Source: Ochotona curzoniae (lineage: Eukaryota > Chordata > Mammalia > Lagomorpha > Ochotonidae). Taken from it: a DNA stretch of 64,000 nucleotides. Of the stretch, positions 49,384 to 61,507 are shown piece after piece. Position 1 is the stretch's first letter. Each line of letters opens with the position of its first letter. The notes beneath the pieces are model-generated. The model saw nothing but the letters and a program-made list of their open reading frames with translations. It was not told the origin of the DNA and made no database searches. The stretch covers positions 29,121,001 to 29,185,000 of the forward strand of contig NW_024465369.1 of assembly GCF_017591425.1 (NCBI RefSeq), in the 5' to 3' direction. A program made the translations under genes and the position numbers.

Positions 49384-49438
<55 letters not shown>

Positions 49439-49543
49439 TAGTAGCTATATATACATCAACAATCCTGTCAACTCTATGGTTAGACAGCTGCCAGCCAACA
49501 TTTAGTTTTGTTCTGTAAATCATCTTTTGAAAATCTCAGTATT
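49196..49543. repeat. Intronic DNA dominated by AT and TG microsatellites
   Basis: (TA)n at 49322-49340, imperfect AT at 49341-49366, then (TG)n-(TA)n at 49383-49436. The rest is unremarkable. Confidence 0.85.
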
Positions 49544-49559
49544 GGACATTTATTACTTT

Positions 49560-49887
49560 TTTTTTAAGATTTATTTATTTATTGGAAAGTCAGATATACA
49601 GAGAGGAGGAGAGACAGAGAGGAAGATCTTCCTTCCGATGATTCACTCCCCAAGTGAGCACAATGGCCGATGCTATGCCGATCTGAAGCCAGGATTCAGG
49701 AACTTCTTCCGGGTATCCCACACGGGTGCAGAGTCCCAAGGCATTGGGCCGTCCTCTGCTGCTTTCCCAGGCCACAGGCAGGGAGCTGGATGGGGAGTGG
49801 AGCTGCTAGGATTAGAACCAGCGTCCATATGGGATCCTGGCGCGTTCAAGGTGAGGACTTTAGCCGCTAGGCCACGCCGCCAGGCCC
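49560..49887 (-). mobile_element. C-SINE with target duplication
   Basis: ggacatttattacttt (49544-49559) and ggacatttagtacttt (49888-49903) flank a full-length copy. Confidence 0.95.
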
Positions 49888-49920
49888 GGACATTTAGTAC
49901 TTTAACATAAAATGTTTCTG

Positions 49921-50243
49921 ATTTTTTTTTTTATTTTGATTTTGGAAAGGCAGATTTATAGAGAGAAGGAGAGGCAGAGGGAAAGATTTCCATCCACTGG
50001 TTCACTCTCCAAGTGGACTCACTGTCCAGAGCTAAGCCAACTCAAAGCCAGGACCCAGGAGTCTCCTCTGGATTCTCTACATGGGTACAAGGTCCCAGTG
50101 CTTTGTGCCATCTTCTACTGCTTTGCCGGGCTACAAGCAGGGAGCTAGATGGGAAGTGGAGCAGCCAGGACACAAACTGGCACCCGTATGGTATCTGGCA
50201 CTTGCAAAATGAAGATTTGGCCACTGAACCAAGGTACCAGGCT
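49921..50243 (-). mobile_element. C-SINE, somewhat older
   Basis: Follows the previous copy by about 33 bases in the same orientation. Shows 'ggaaaggcagatttatagag', 'gctacaagcagggagctaga' and 'cagccaggacacaaactggc'. Confidence 0.9.
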
Positions 50244-51574
50244 ATTTATGAGCCATTTATTTCTTAGCTTCTAAGTTTGCATTTAACTTTTCACATCACA
50301 AATTCTTCAAGCCCCTGTAATTCTTATGTGGAATCTACTCTTATGGGAGAGACAGCCTCCAAATTGTTTTGATGCTCTTGTTCTGAACCAGAGAGAAAGG
50401 CACAGGGAAAGAATGCAATCAATGCTCTTTTTGAATAAGTAAACCCTTTTAGTGGCCATCTTGGCCATTGACAGTTGAAAGGATTCTACTCAAAGCTGAT
50501 TTGTTTTCATGAATCCTGTATGTTTGTAGTTATATATTGGCTCATTTCATATCAAAAGAGCTCTTTACCTTTTCTTTGTAAAATGTTTTCCAATCCTACC
50601 TACAATTCTCTGTTATTCCAATGACTGTAAATAACCTGCTATTACTGAAATCTGGCAAAAACAATCATCTGCATGTCTATTTCTATTTGAAATGTAGAAA
50701 GCTAGCTCTCTTGCTTTGAAACAGCCACTGTTTTAATCTTCTGCTCCCTATCATTTTTCTCCTTGCTGTTAAAATCATCTGTGCACAATCCTATTGATGT
50801 CATCATGGCATTCAAAGAACAAGGGACCACCAATAAAAAACTATGCCATTATAGCAAATATCCAAATCGGGCCACCTTACAATACAAAATCTTTTTGCTT
50901 CATGGCAAATTCATTGCTTTCAAGATGCGCACTGGCACTTGTGTCTTATTTGACAGATTAGAGTCACATTTTCATTTTACTGTTCTTGGTTTGTGCAGAT
51001 TTTTTCTCTTGACATGAGTTATGTTGAATGTTTATTTCCCTGCATAGGAATATAATCCCCTTATCTAGAAGCTTACTTAGTTGACAGATAATGTAGGAGA
51101 AAAAACATTAGTCCTGAGCTGTATTTTTCATGCCTGAACTGTAATGCAGGTAATCTAAATAAAACAGCAGTGACCCAAAGGGTGCAGTGCACAGGTCATA
51201 ATATAGTTGATAATAGCACTAAACTCTGTGAACATTGCTCATTTTAAACAGTCAAATCCCACTGTTTCTAGTAACAGAAGGCAAGGATGAGCATAGCACA
51301 TTGAGTTAAAAATTTAGCTTTAAGATGCATCTTCATCATTCATTTGGAATGTTTTCTTTGTCAGCATTTTTATGGGATTATTTTAAAGAAGTTGAAGTCA
51401 TTGATATTTTAGTCTTTGTATGTATTCCTCTTCACTAATGTATTTTAACTGTAGAGCTGAGAATTAGTGATTAAAGAAATAGCCAAAGTAGAAGCAGTAG
51501 AGAAAGGGAATGGCATCAGAAGGCTACATGGGTTCCACTTCAGATTTTTCAGGCTGATTTCCTATTTAGATAAT
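50244..51574. other. Unique-looking intronic DNA
   Basis: About 1.3 kb. An 84-codon frame at 50763-51017 (+) carries no recognised motif or splice pair, so it is not called. Confidence 0.45.
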
Positions 51575-52045
51575 GGGGTTTGTTTCTTGTTGCTGTTATA
51601 ACAAGTAACTCAAATATATTGGTTTAATTAACACAGTGTATTATCTTATAATTTCAGTAGATAAAAATTCTACGTGAGTCTCCCTAAGATAAAATCAGTG
51701 ATGTTTTCAGATCTACTTTCCTTCTTAGAGGCTCTAGAAGTCATTCAATCTCTTTACCCTTTTCTTACCTTAGGAGCCACTAGCACTCTTGGATTTCTGG
51801 TCCCCTTCTTCTGTATTCAAAGCCAGCAACAATCACTTGAATCCTTCTCATATTACATCGCTGTGATCTCTTTTTTTGGCCTCTCTCTTCCACTTTTAAT
51901 AGCTCTTACTATTATTTTGGGTAACATCAGTAATGAAAAGTAAACTTATAAACATACTTGATTTCATCTACAAAATTGTTTTCCCTTTAATGTAATATAG
52001 AATCCAACGAATCCATCCTTGATTGCAGGGAGGAGGCCTCATTCC
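51575..52045 (-). mobile_element. MLT1-type MaLR LTR
   Basis: Complement of an MLT1 LTR: 'cttgttgctgttataacaag', 'ctttccttcttagaggctct', 'caaagccagcaacaatcact', 'ggcctctctcttccactttt', 'aaaattgttttccctttaat'. Nearly full length and old. The 89-codon frame across it is not a gene. Confidence 0.75.
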
Positions 52046-52895
52046 ATGTACAGTAGTAATTCGAGTAAGATAATGTTTTAAAATTAAAATCCTCCTACTC
52101 CATGACATACTATTTTTCTCTTCTATCATTTATTTTGTTATCTTTTCACTAGGTGGCACCTAACATTCTTCTAGCTGGAGGATGGGGAGTTAGAAAAGTT
52201 AAAGAATATTAATGGTTAAAAAAATCAACTTATGATACTCAAGCATGGAAATAATTTTTTTGGCTCCACCATTTGCATCTCTATCAAAGGGTTGACAAGC
52301 CAGTTCAAAGAGTGTTCTTGCATTTCAGAGAAGATATTTTTCTGCCCATTGCAGAAGAGTCATTAGGTTGGGAAGATGTCTGTTAAAATGTGCCTAAACT
52401 AAATGCGGCTATGTGTTGATCAAAAATGGTTCTAGAAGGGAAATGATAGAATTAAAAAAAATTGTGAAGAGGAAGTGAACGGGAGTTGACAGAATGATCT
52501 GTGCATAGACGAAATATCATCATTCCACCAAGCAGGATGAGGTTATATCATATAAGGAAGTCTCAATATTAGAACTTAATTATTAGTACAACAGGCTCAA
52601 TGTGTTTTCATTGAGTCATTTAATTTGGTTTCAAAGTTTGAACTTCATTTTTTCAATCAAATTCTTCAAGATCCTTGTAAACTACTTAATAATCTAAGTT
52701 GTATCTAAGCATATAATTTTTCCTGTTGTTAGATGTTTTTACTTAAAAGGAGCAACAGTTTCTTAAATGGTAATTCTCAAAGATTTATCCCCAATGATCA
52801 GCCGTTGCATCAGCTATGACCTTGTTAGAAAGACAAGTTTAGCAGTCCTACCGAGACTTATTGACCTGGGAGAAGGGTGAATGGGATGGTTAGTT
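52046..52895. other. Unique-looking intronic DNA
   Basis: About 0.85 kb with nothing recognised. Confidence 0.5.
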
Positions 52896-53182
52896 TTAAA
52901 CATTTTTTTAAAAATTACTATTCAAGATGCAGAGAGATTATCCATCTGTTGTCTAACTCCTAAAATGCCCAGATGGAACAGCCAAAGCCAAGACTTTTGA
53001 ACAGTACTCCTGTCTCCCTCATACATGGCAAGAACCCATAACTTGCGTCATCACTTGCTCCTTCCCCGGCTGTGCATTAGCTAGGAGCTAAGAACCCGAG
53101 AACTAGGACATAAACCCAGGTATTAACATGGGATACAGACATCCTAACAGATTGCTTAAACTCTAAACCAAACACCTGTCCT
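52896..53182 (-). mobile_element. Old C-SINE
   Basis: 'ttcaagatgcagagagatta', 'cacttgctccttccccggct', 'tattaacatgggatacagac'. Early subfamily, diverged. Confidence 0.65.
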
Positions 53183-53609
53183 CCAATCCCCATTCTAGGT
53201 TCTAACACATGCTTTAGGAGATTCTGGCACATACTAAACTGTGACAATCACAGATGCATTATAACCCTATAATTAGACCAGATAAAGTTTGCAATTGAAG
53301 ACATCCTTGAAAAAGCAGAGCTAAGTCATTATTTATGTGGTTGGTTGAGGATTCTTGTTTATCTTCGGTATTCAGAACTTCTAGAGCACTGATGATAGCA
53401 ACTCTGTAAAGCACAGGTTATCTCAGGGGTTTAAATTTGAAGGACTTACTAGGGTTCTCTCTTAGGTTAATAGATGCCCCTTTTGGAGAGATTATAGTGT
53501 GAATCTCAGCCCTTATGGTACTATATCACACTACTATTTACTTGTAGTGGTTATAGAATTATCAAAATATTGTTGAACCTGTTACTAATTCTTTAAAGGA
53601 CTAGTGCTT
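53183..53609. other. Unique-looking intronic DNA
   Basis: About 0.4 kb with nothing recognised. Confidence 0.5.
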
Positions 53610-53932
53610 TTTGGCGGGGAGATGGGCTCATTTGTTTATGTATTTGAAATTCAGGGTGAGAAAGGGAGAATGAATTTTCTATCCACTGATTAACTCTACA
53701 AATGTCCTCAATATCCGGGGCCAGGACACACTGCAGGCAGAAGCCAGAGGCTTCATCCACATTTCCCTTGTAAGTGGCAAGGGCCCCAACACCTGGGCTA
53801 TCCTCCATGGCTTTTACCAGATCATTAGCCAAAAGGTCTGAATCTGAATTGAAACAGCCAGTTCACAAACATATGAGAATCTGGCACTGCAGGCTGCAAC
53901 TTTCCTCTCCTCTGCCACAATGCTAGCCTCTT
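53610..53932 (-). mobile_element. Old C-SINE
   Basis: 'tatgtatttgaaattcaggg', 'cctgggctatcctccatggc', 'ggcactgcaggctgcaactt', head 'ctgccacaatgctagcc'. Confidence 0.75.
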
Positions 53933-54780
53933 GGAGGATATTTTATGTTAATTTATTGCATTTTTAAAAATCTTATAAAAATCCACTTTTCTGTCATTAT
54001 TAATTTCTTACTTTGTTTTTGCTACATTACCAAAAAAAATGTTGAATTAAACATATATGGGATTATGGTATTGTAACTGGCATCTTGGTTCACTGTAGCA
54101 AAACTCACCTCTTGTTTTCTTTTTAAAAAGTGTTAAAACATCATATAATATATATTTTAACACTAAATATATAAATAACACATCAAGATATGGTCAAAGC
54201 ATTCCAAGATGAAAAAGTTTTCTGAGAGAGACTGTCATGCAATGGTTCTGCCCTTTCTACTCTGTCCTTTTTCTGGTGTGAAGATTTTTTTAGTGTTAAC
54301 TTTAAACATACATTTGAAATATTACTGCCTTCATCTGATGAAGCAAAACATTCAGTGCTTACAGTGATTTACAAATAGGGGTTTTGTTCATTGTGAATTA
54401 TGTGTCTTTACATATACTTAACTTTGCTTGCCACACAATACCTTTTATTTCTGCTCAGCTTTGTGTGGCTGAGATTCGGTCTGGCCAAAATTGCCTGATT
54501 GTCCCAAATCACAATGACTGGCTAGCAGTGTGTGTAGGGGTGACCTCAGCCTGGCCAATCAGATTGACAGAGATGAAGTGACCCAAATGAGGACTTTAGA
54601 ATGTGTTTCATTTTAGTCTCCTCCTTCTCACTTTTTATGTGATCTGATCTTCCTAAAAGACCAGTTAGATCATTGCATAGTCTTCAGCCTGGACTTTCTT
54701 TTCAAGGTGATTTTCCTCTACATTATAGACCACTGTTCCATGGTGGGTTTACTTTCATGTCCACTCAGTTATTACCAGTT
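53933..54780. other. Unique-looking intronic DNA
   Basis: About 0.85 kb, AT-rich. Nothing recognised. Confidence 0.5.
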
Positions 54781-56481
54781 TAAAAATACTCCTCAAAGAC
54801 GTGAAGTATAACCTATCAGGAACATAACAGATAACTCATAGACAACAGACTCGAATCAGCATTAGACAATAGTAAAACTACAAAGACATATAGGGGGAAT
54901 CAAGAGCGATCCTGACAACCGCTTAACAGGACGTCATATGCACAGAGCAGGAGGGACCCCAGAGTGGAGCAGGTGGACAGGAGGAGGCTTGAATCCCAGC
55001 CCTGGAGACTCCCAGATCACCACCAAGGACTATCAGTATACAGTCACCAAGGACTACATCCCAACTGCCAAGGAGACCACTGGGAATTGCAGTGCCTTTG
55101 GAGGCCAGAACTCTGAGGTCATCCACCCCCCATTTGAATCTACCACATGGGATGGAAGAAGCCCAAATCCTTCCTCGCAGGATCCAAGGTCATCGGAACA
55201 ACAGCCAGGAGTCATGAGCAGTTTGCAGAAACAAAAGAACAGTAAACTTCCTTCAGGACTAGGAAGAGGAGCTTTCTCTGGTCCTTACTTAGTTCAAACT
55301 TTAGATCCCCACCCTCTCTTGCAATGACTATCAGGGTCGCTCTGGAGCCTCCCCTGAAAAAAAAAAAGCAAACGAACAAAATTAGAATAGATAGACAGAG
55401 AACAACAAGGAAAGCTTAGAACCAGACAGGAAATGATCAGCGTGGATTCACATATACCTTACTAGGTAGGACACAAAGATTAGTTACTCCTCACTAAGGT
55501 ATTGAAGATTTCTCAGCACACACCTCCTAAAACTGTTCTGCACCTCAACTGTTGACATATGCCTTGTTAGAGTTATAAGTCAGTTTAGACTATCCTAAAA
55601 TCTGTCAAGTTCAGCAAAATTATGCTTTAGCACTATAAACTGCTAAATGCTAAAGTGAAAATAGACACAAAACAGCTGAATAGTACACTATAGTCATTTT
55701 AAGGTGTATAGCAGCCTGTTCTGTATATAAAATAAAATTGAAATGTCAATGAAATAGCCACAAGAAGTGGTTAAGAACTTGCATTTTTTAAAACATTGGT
55801 CACTCAATACCATACCAATTGACTCCATAATGTTGTAAATTGTTGTTGATGTTATGTTGTGGCTTTTAATTGATCAGGATGATATTCTGCCAGCTCTACC
55901 GTCAGACCAGAGACGGTCTCCCCAAGAAACTGTTGAATTTATCTGGACAATAAGATACTGGACACTATGTTTGTTATATGTTTTTTTTATAAGATTTATT
56001 TTATTATTATTTTTTATTGGAAAGGCGGATATACAGAGAGGAGAGACAGAGAGGAAGATCTTTCGTCTGATGATTCACTCCCCAAGTGAGCACAACGGCC
56101 AATACTATGCCGATCCGAAGCCAGGAGCCTCTTCCGGGTCTCCCACGCGGGTGCAGGGTCCCAAAGCTTTGGGCCGTCCTCAACTGCTTTCCCGGGCCAC
56201 AGGCAGGGAGCTGGAAGGGAAGCAGGGCTGCCGGGATTAGAACCGGCGCCCATATGGGATCCCGGGTGTGCAAGGCGAGGACCTTAACCACTGTGCCACC
56301 GCGCCGGGCCCTTGTTATATGTTTGCAAAGAAAGAATCTTTGCTGAATTTGAACTGTAATACTGCAACAAAGTGGTGGAATCTACCATGGGGGAGGATAT
56401 GGGGAGGGGTTGGGGGAATCCTATGAAACTGTGTCAGATAATATAATGTAATTAATAAAAAAAAAATAAAAATACTCCTCA
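54781..56481 (+). mobile_element. 5'-truncated lagomorph L1 (3' UTR) with 15-bp target duplication
   Basis: Perfect duplication taaaaatactcctca at 54781-54795 and 56467-56481 encloses an insert ending 'tatgaaactgtgtcagataa' and an ATTAATAAAA tail. Its 3' 300 bases match, in order, the 3' UTR of the minus-strand L1 at 59304-59985, e.g. 'aagaaactgttgaatttatc' with 'aatgaaactgtttactatat' on the other strand. It carries no ORF2 remnant that I can see; a young SINE sits inside it at 55984-56311. Confidence 0.82.
55984..56311 (-). mobile_element. Young C-SINE nested in the L1 3' UTR
   Basis: ttgttatatgttt at 55971-55983 and 56312-56324 flanks a CpG-rich full-length copy ending at the head 'gtgccaccgcgccgggccc'. 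Very close to the copies at 2969 and 45901. Confidence 0.96.
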
Positions 56482-57125
56482 GCAGGAATCCTCACACAAT
56501 AAATTTTCTCATGTGTATAATTGGGAAAAATGACAAATAATGAGAAGTGAAATGTGGTGGTGGCAGTCTTTTCTTTTTGTCCCTCTTATTTTTTTGCAGT
56601 AAAAATGAATAATTTATACAACTAACATTGATCTGGTATTTGGTGATCTTTAAAATCATGTTTTTATTCTTATTTTTTCTTTACTGGAAGCTTTCAGTTT
56701 ATTTTAATGCCTGTGTTTTATATTTTATTTCAGATTAACATATGCAATTAATGATTATTACACTTAATATATATTTTAAATAGGGATTAGACCATTTATT
56801 TTTCTTTAAACAACAAAAGAATAGTTTAGATATGTTACATATCTGGTTACAGCTCCAAAACTCATAACGGTACCTCCTGTTCATAAATTGCCTAGAAGCA
56901 GCCTTGAGTTGATTACCTGATAATCTAAAACATGAATATTTCATATCATGGATGGCAGTAGTCTTCCAGTCTGTACTCTCTGAGGTATGAGATAGTTACT
57001 ATGTTGCATTTTTTTCCAAGATGAAGATTCTCAGTTAAAACAGAATGTGTGTATTCATATAATTGTGACCAATACAGTATTGAGGAACATAATTTTTATA
57101 GCTTCTGTGATGTTTGAAGTCCTAT
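56482..57125. other. Unique-looking intronic DNA
   Basis: About 0.65 kb, AT-rich. No gene. Confidence 0.5.
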
Positions 57126-57129
57126 ATTA

Positions 57130-57315
57130 GATTTAATTCATTTAATGTTCGTAAAACCTCTATAGGTACTGTTACTATTATCTTCGTAATTCCCTTTTGG
57201 ATTGAAGAAATTAAATCACAGAAATTTTAAGTTAATTGAGTAAGGCACACAGCTAGTAAGAGGCAAAGCTGGGATTTAGTCTTAGGCAACTTGGTTGCAG
57301 AAGTCACAAACTTCA
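57130..57315 (-). mobile_element. MIR fragment
   Basis: 'tttaattcatttaatgttcg', 'aggtactgttactattatct', 'cacacagctagtaagaggca' and 'agctgggatttagtcttagg' match the MIR complement in order, including the tRNA-derived end. Confidence 0.75.
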
Positions 57316-57426
57316 TGTTCAAGTTAGACTCTCATCTGAAACTGTGGAAACTGCAAGTAAAGGATTGACAACTGATAGCTCTTAGTTTATTCTGTCAACC
57401 TTGCTTGTCTGCTGTGCTCAAGGTTT

Positions 57427-57754
57427 TTTTTTTTTAAGATTTATTTTATTTTTGTTGGAAATTCAGATATAGAGAGGAGGAGAGACAGAAGGGAAGATTT
57501 TCTGTTCATTGATTCACTCCCCATGCCACAGTGGCCGGAGCTGTGCTAATCTGAGGCCAGGAACTTTGAGCCTCCTCCAGGTCTCCCATGAGGTTACAGG
57601 ATCCCAAGACTTTGGGCCATCCTCAACTGTTTTCTCAGGCCACAAGCAGGGAGCTAGGAGGGAAGCGTGGCTACTAGGATTAGAACTGGCGCCCATATGG
57701 AATCCTGGTGCATGCAAGGTGAGGACTTTAGCCATTAGGCTACTGTACTGGGCT
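57427..57754 (-). mobile_element. C-SINE with target duplication
   Basis: ctgtgctcaaggttt (57412-57426) and ctgtgctcaggcttt (57755-57769) flank a full-length copy. Confidence 0.93.
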
Positions 57755-57769
57755 CTGTGCTCAGGCTTT

Positions 57770-58540
57770 TAACCACAGTCTTCCTTACTTAGACTGATCT
57801 TTCAACCTCGCATGGAGCCCCACATTTTCAGACTAAGATTACTGTCCCTAAATGGTAAAATATTGTTGGGGCTAGAGAGACCTTAGTCACCTTCTCCACT
57901 GCCCAAACTTGAAGTTCCCAGAGAAGTATTGAAAACTGCTAGAAAAACTCAACATACAACTCTGCAATCTCCTAGCACAAAACAAGAAACAAGAAGCTTT
58001 TATAAATATTTATTAGTGTGAATATTTAATTCCTAGGAAATAATAAGAACAGGACTATATATATTACATGCGTTACAAACTCCATTTTAGCAAGATTTGA
58101 CAATGAGCAATTCTGTGGACAAGGTTTAGGATCTATGAACTTTCCAAAACCCTGAGATGTTCTAAGATGTACAAACCATAAATTGACTCAAGAAATCTTA
58201 GCATACTAAAACAAATAAATATATAATTGAATGATTATAAAAGCAACCTATTGGAAAGAAAAGAGTAAGTCAACTGTAACTCATCTCTTTTTAATAGTCC
58301 TCTACCCCCTAAAATTAATTTTTTTTTCTCTGAATGGTAGCCACCAGTGGTAATGCTGTTGGCCCCTTATTAGTGAAGCAGATCATGACTTCTAGAAAGT
58401 CAGATTAAAGTCCAGGAGGCCTGTTAACAAATGATCCAGTATAGTTTTCAGAAATCAATTTTGATTTATAATTTAACGAATTTTTATAGCATGCAATGAT
58501 TTGAGCAAATGAGTTGTATAATAATTCAAATGCTACCTAT
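57770..58540. other. Unique-looking intronic DNA
   Basis: About 0.8 kb, AT-rich. Nothing recognised. Confidence 0.5.
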
Positions 58541-58544
58541 TAGC

Positions 58545-58611
58545 TCTATGTGATTTTAAAATACTTCAATTTTCTGTGTCTGTACTTGCTCATCTTTAGG
58601 ATGTGAACAGT
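58545..58611 (+). mobile_element. Possible MIR core fragment
   Basis: 'atgtgattttaaaatacttc' then 'aattttctgtgtctgtactt' and 'gctcatctttagg' resemble the MIR core. It ends where the Tigger element begins. Confidence 0.4.
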
Positions 58612-59303
58612 TAGTGAATACCTGGAAGATATTACAGGTTCAACTCCAGAACACTTCAGTGAAATAAATATTATGACAACATGACACAATTTTTCTGTTT
58701 TCTTGTGTGTGTGTTTGTGTTTATACTATAGTGTCATCTGTTGAGAGGACAATAACATTATGTCTTTAAAAAACAAAGTGCATTCCTCACACTAAAACTG
58801 TGTATTGCTAAAAATGCTAACAATTCAAGCTTTCAGAGAAGCCTAATGCTTTTGCTGGTAGTGTGTTTTGCCTTTCTGTTGCAGGCAGCTGACTGTTCAG
58901 AAAAGTGATTGGGTGATTGTAGCAATTTCTTAAAATAAGATGCTGAAGTCTGGTATCAATGTTGATACCAGTCCTGTCACATAGTATTTCTGCGTTGTAT
59001 GCAGTGTGGAACGACATTTGACCCACTGTGAACTTTCTCTCAAAATTTGAGTTCTCCCAAATCCTACCCAGTGCTTTATCAATTATGTAGATATGACATT
59101 TGGAATTTTTAGTTGTCATTTCAGTAGTGTTATCACGTCTCCAAAATATCTCCATAGATTTTATCTCAAGAAACCATACTATTTACTCATCCAAAAAAAA
59201 AAGGTATCTCAGCAGCAAAATTAATATTTTCATCAAAAGATAGCAGCAATTCAGTCTCATCTTTAGGATCTCCACCTCATTCTATTTCTATTTCTTTTTA
59301 AAA

Positions 59304-59345
59304 ATTCTTGTATTATTATTATTATTATTATCATCATCATCATCA
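59304..59345. repeat. L1 tail microsatellite
   Basis: (TAT)n followed by (CAT)n on the + strand, forming the 3' tail of the minus-strand L1 in place of a plain poly(A). Confidence 0.9.
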
Positions 59346-59594
59346 TTTCATGATACAGTTCCATAGGCCCCTGGGATTTCCCTTACCCTTCCGAATCCCC
59401 CCCATCAAGTTCCTCTATATATTACTAAAGTATAGTACTTCATTCACAGTCATATGTCCATTATTTTGGGCATGGATAATGGCACAGAGTCCAGCATCCT
59501 ATAATCAAGATATAGTAAACAGTTTCATTGGGAGTCCATCATTAGTCTGGAAGTAGAGATGCATACTGCATTGTATCCTCACATCTGGATATTT

Positions 59595-59845
59595 TAGTCT
59601 CCATTTCATAGTTACCATACATCCCCTTAAATAAAAAGCCACAATATAAAATTAGCAATAGGAAGAAAAATAGAAATTTACAAAGCCATAAAGTTAAATA
59701 ACATGCTGCTAGATATGATAGTCTCCATTATACAGCTACTGTACATCCCCTTAAATGAAAAGCCACAAAACAAAATCAACAACAGGAAGAGAAAAAAAAG
59801 AAATTAACCACACCATGAAATTAAATAACATGCTACTGAATACTA
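59595..59845. repeat. Tandem duplication in the L1 3' UTR, period about 124
   Basis: Two diverged copies starting tagtctccat at 59595 and 59719. Both contain 'catccccttaaat', 'aaaagccacaa' and 'aaataacatgct'. Confidence 0.8.
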
Positions 59846-59989
59846 ATGTGTCACTGAATAAATGAAAAAGAAAATCAAAACCCTTCTTAAAGATGCTACT
59901 GTATAATCTTTGAGTCAATGAAGAATTTAATCAGAAGAAAATGTTTTGAAAATGTGAAACTAACAACAACAAAAAAAATCAAAATCCAT

Positions 59990-60145
59990 GATATATTTTC
60001 TGCTGATTTTGGTTGGTGAAATGTGTCTCTCCTAGACAACAAATAGATGGGTTTTGTTTTTTAGTCCAGTCTACTAATGTTTGATTGAACTTATGCCATT
60101 TACATTCAGGGCTAATATGTATGGGTGATAATTTGGTCCTGTCAT
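59990..60145 (-). pseudogene. L1 ORF2 start (endonuclease N-terminus), remnant
   Basis: From an ATG at 60145 the complement gives MTGPNYHPYILALNVNGI, the typical L1 endonuclease opening, then a frame break and a Gly-Glu-Thr-His stretch corresponding to the QETH motif. Sequence similarity then stops and 3' UTR follows. The rest of the endonuclease, the reverse transcriptase and the Cys-rich end are absent. Confidence 0.7.
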
Positions 60146-60169
60146 TTTACCAATGGGTCTTCTGTTGTC

Positions 60170-61507
60170 ATTTTACTGGGATGTTCTTCACATTTGCATT
60201 TGGTTTTGTTTGGTGCTATTCCTCTGTCAAGAGAACATCTTGAAGTATTCTTTGTAGAGCAGGTTTGAAAGAGGCAAATTCTTTTAATTTTACTGTGGAA
60301 AATTTTTATTTCATTTTCAAAGACAAATGAAAGCTTTGCTGGATATGTTATCCTGGGCTGACAACCTTTTTCTTTTAGAATCTAGAATATGTCACTCCAT
60401 TCTCTTCTGCCCTGTAGAGTTCCCTGTGAGAGGTCTCCTGTGAGTTTAACTGACATTCCTTTATATGTCAGTTGATTTTTTTTTTTTTTTTAGTGCACAT
60501 TTAAGGATCTTTCCGTGATGTTTGGGTGAAGAGAACTTGATAATCATCTGTCTTGGTGAAGAACACTTTTGATCAAGCCTGTTGGGAGTTCTGTGCCCCT
60601 CCTGGATCTTGTTTCCCAATTCTTTCTCTAGATTAGGGAAGTTATCCATTATTATTTCATTGAATACACCTTTAATCCCAGTTTCTCTTTCTGCACCTCG
60701 TGGGACTACCATAACTCTTACATCAGGCCTCTTAATCGTGCCTTTGAATTCTTGAATACTTTTTTTGACCTGACTCAGCTCTGCTTCAAGCTTTTCATTT
60801 GTTTCCCCCTGGTGAAAGGAAATATCTTCTAACTCTGAGATTCTTTCTTCTGCTTGCTTCATTCTATTTTGGAGACTCTCCACTGTACTTTCAATTTGCT
60901 CCACTGTATTCTTCATTTCTAATTTATCAGCTTTCATTTGATTCATCTTCATTGTGACACATTTCTTAAATTCCTTGATCATCTGCTTTACATGCTTCAT
61001 ATTGTTGATAAGAAGCTTTATAGGACCCAGCGCAATAGCATAGTAGTTAAAGTCCTCACCTTGCATGCGCTGGAATCCTATATGGGTGCCGGTTCTAGTC
61101 CTGGTGGTCTCTCTTCCCATCCAGCTCTCTGTTTGTGGCCTAGGAATGCAGTTGAGGAAGACCCAAAGCCTTGCGACCCTGCACCCGTGTGGGAGACCTA
61201 GAGGTGCTCCTGTCTCCTGGCTTGGATTGGCTCAGCTCCAGCTGTTGTTGCAGCTACTTGGGGAGTGAAACTATGGACAGTAGATCTTCCTGTCTGTCTC
61301 TCGTCCTCTCTGTATATCTGCCTTTCCAATAAAAATAAATCTTTTTTAAAAAAGAAGCTTTATAACAAGTATTTTGAACTCTGTATCTCCCATTTTCTCG
61401 ATGTCTTCCTCAGTTAACTCAGAGGTTTGCAAAGGGTTTTGCTTCTTTGCAGGAGAGTCTTCAGTAATACTCATTTTGCCTTTGTCTCTTCTTTTGCTCT
61501 TGGTCAT
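60170..61507 (-). pseudogene. L1 ORF1 (RNA-binding chaperone), broken by a SINE, frameshift and stop
   Basis: Start ATG at 61507 gives MTKSKRRDKGKMSITEDSPA and about 50 residues before the SINE (61023-61351). The frame resumes at 61009 as a coiled coil rich in Lys/Glu (KHVKQMIKEFKK to LEAELSQVKKSIQEFK). An RRM-like region follows (RPDVRVMVVPRGAERETGIK, PNLEKELGNKIQEGHRTPNR). A 17-base T run at about 60478-60494 shifts the frame, so the open reading ends at 60461. The C-terminal domain can still be read in another frame (WSDIF, then a stop, then ILKEKGCQPRITYPAKLSF). In L1, ORF1p trimerises through the coiled coil and coats L1 RNA. Confidence 0.85.
61023..61351 (+). mobile_element. C-SINE inserted in L1 ORF1, 13-bp target duplication
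   Basis: aagaagctttata at 61010-61022 and 61352-61364. Full-length copy with head 'ggacccagcgcaatagcata', B-box area 'gccggttctagtcctggtgg' and tail 'ccaataaaaataaatctttt'. It is younger than the L1 it interrupts. Confidence 0.96.

Noticed and set aside
51674..51943. 89-codon + strand frame with hydrophobic stretches
   Set aside because: It falls on an MLT1 LTR read in the opposite orientation.
54923..55327. 129-codon + strand and 67-codon minus-strand frames that look like a processed gene fragment
   Set aside because: They lie inside an insert whose 3' end matches the L1 3' UTR and which has one target duplication. I recognise no protein in either frame.
60461..61120. 219-codon minus-strand open frame, the longest in the window
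   Set aside because: It is L1 ORF1, entered from inside a SINE and closed by a frameshift in a T run. It is not a host gene.
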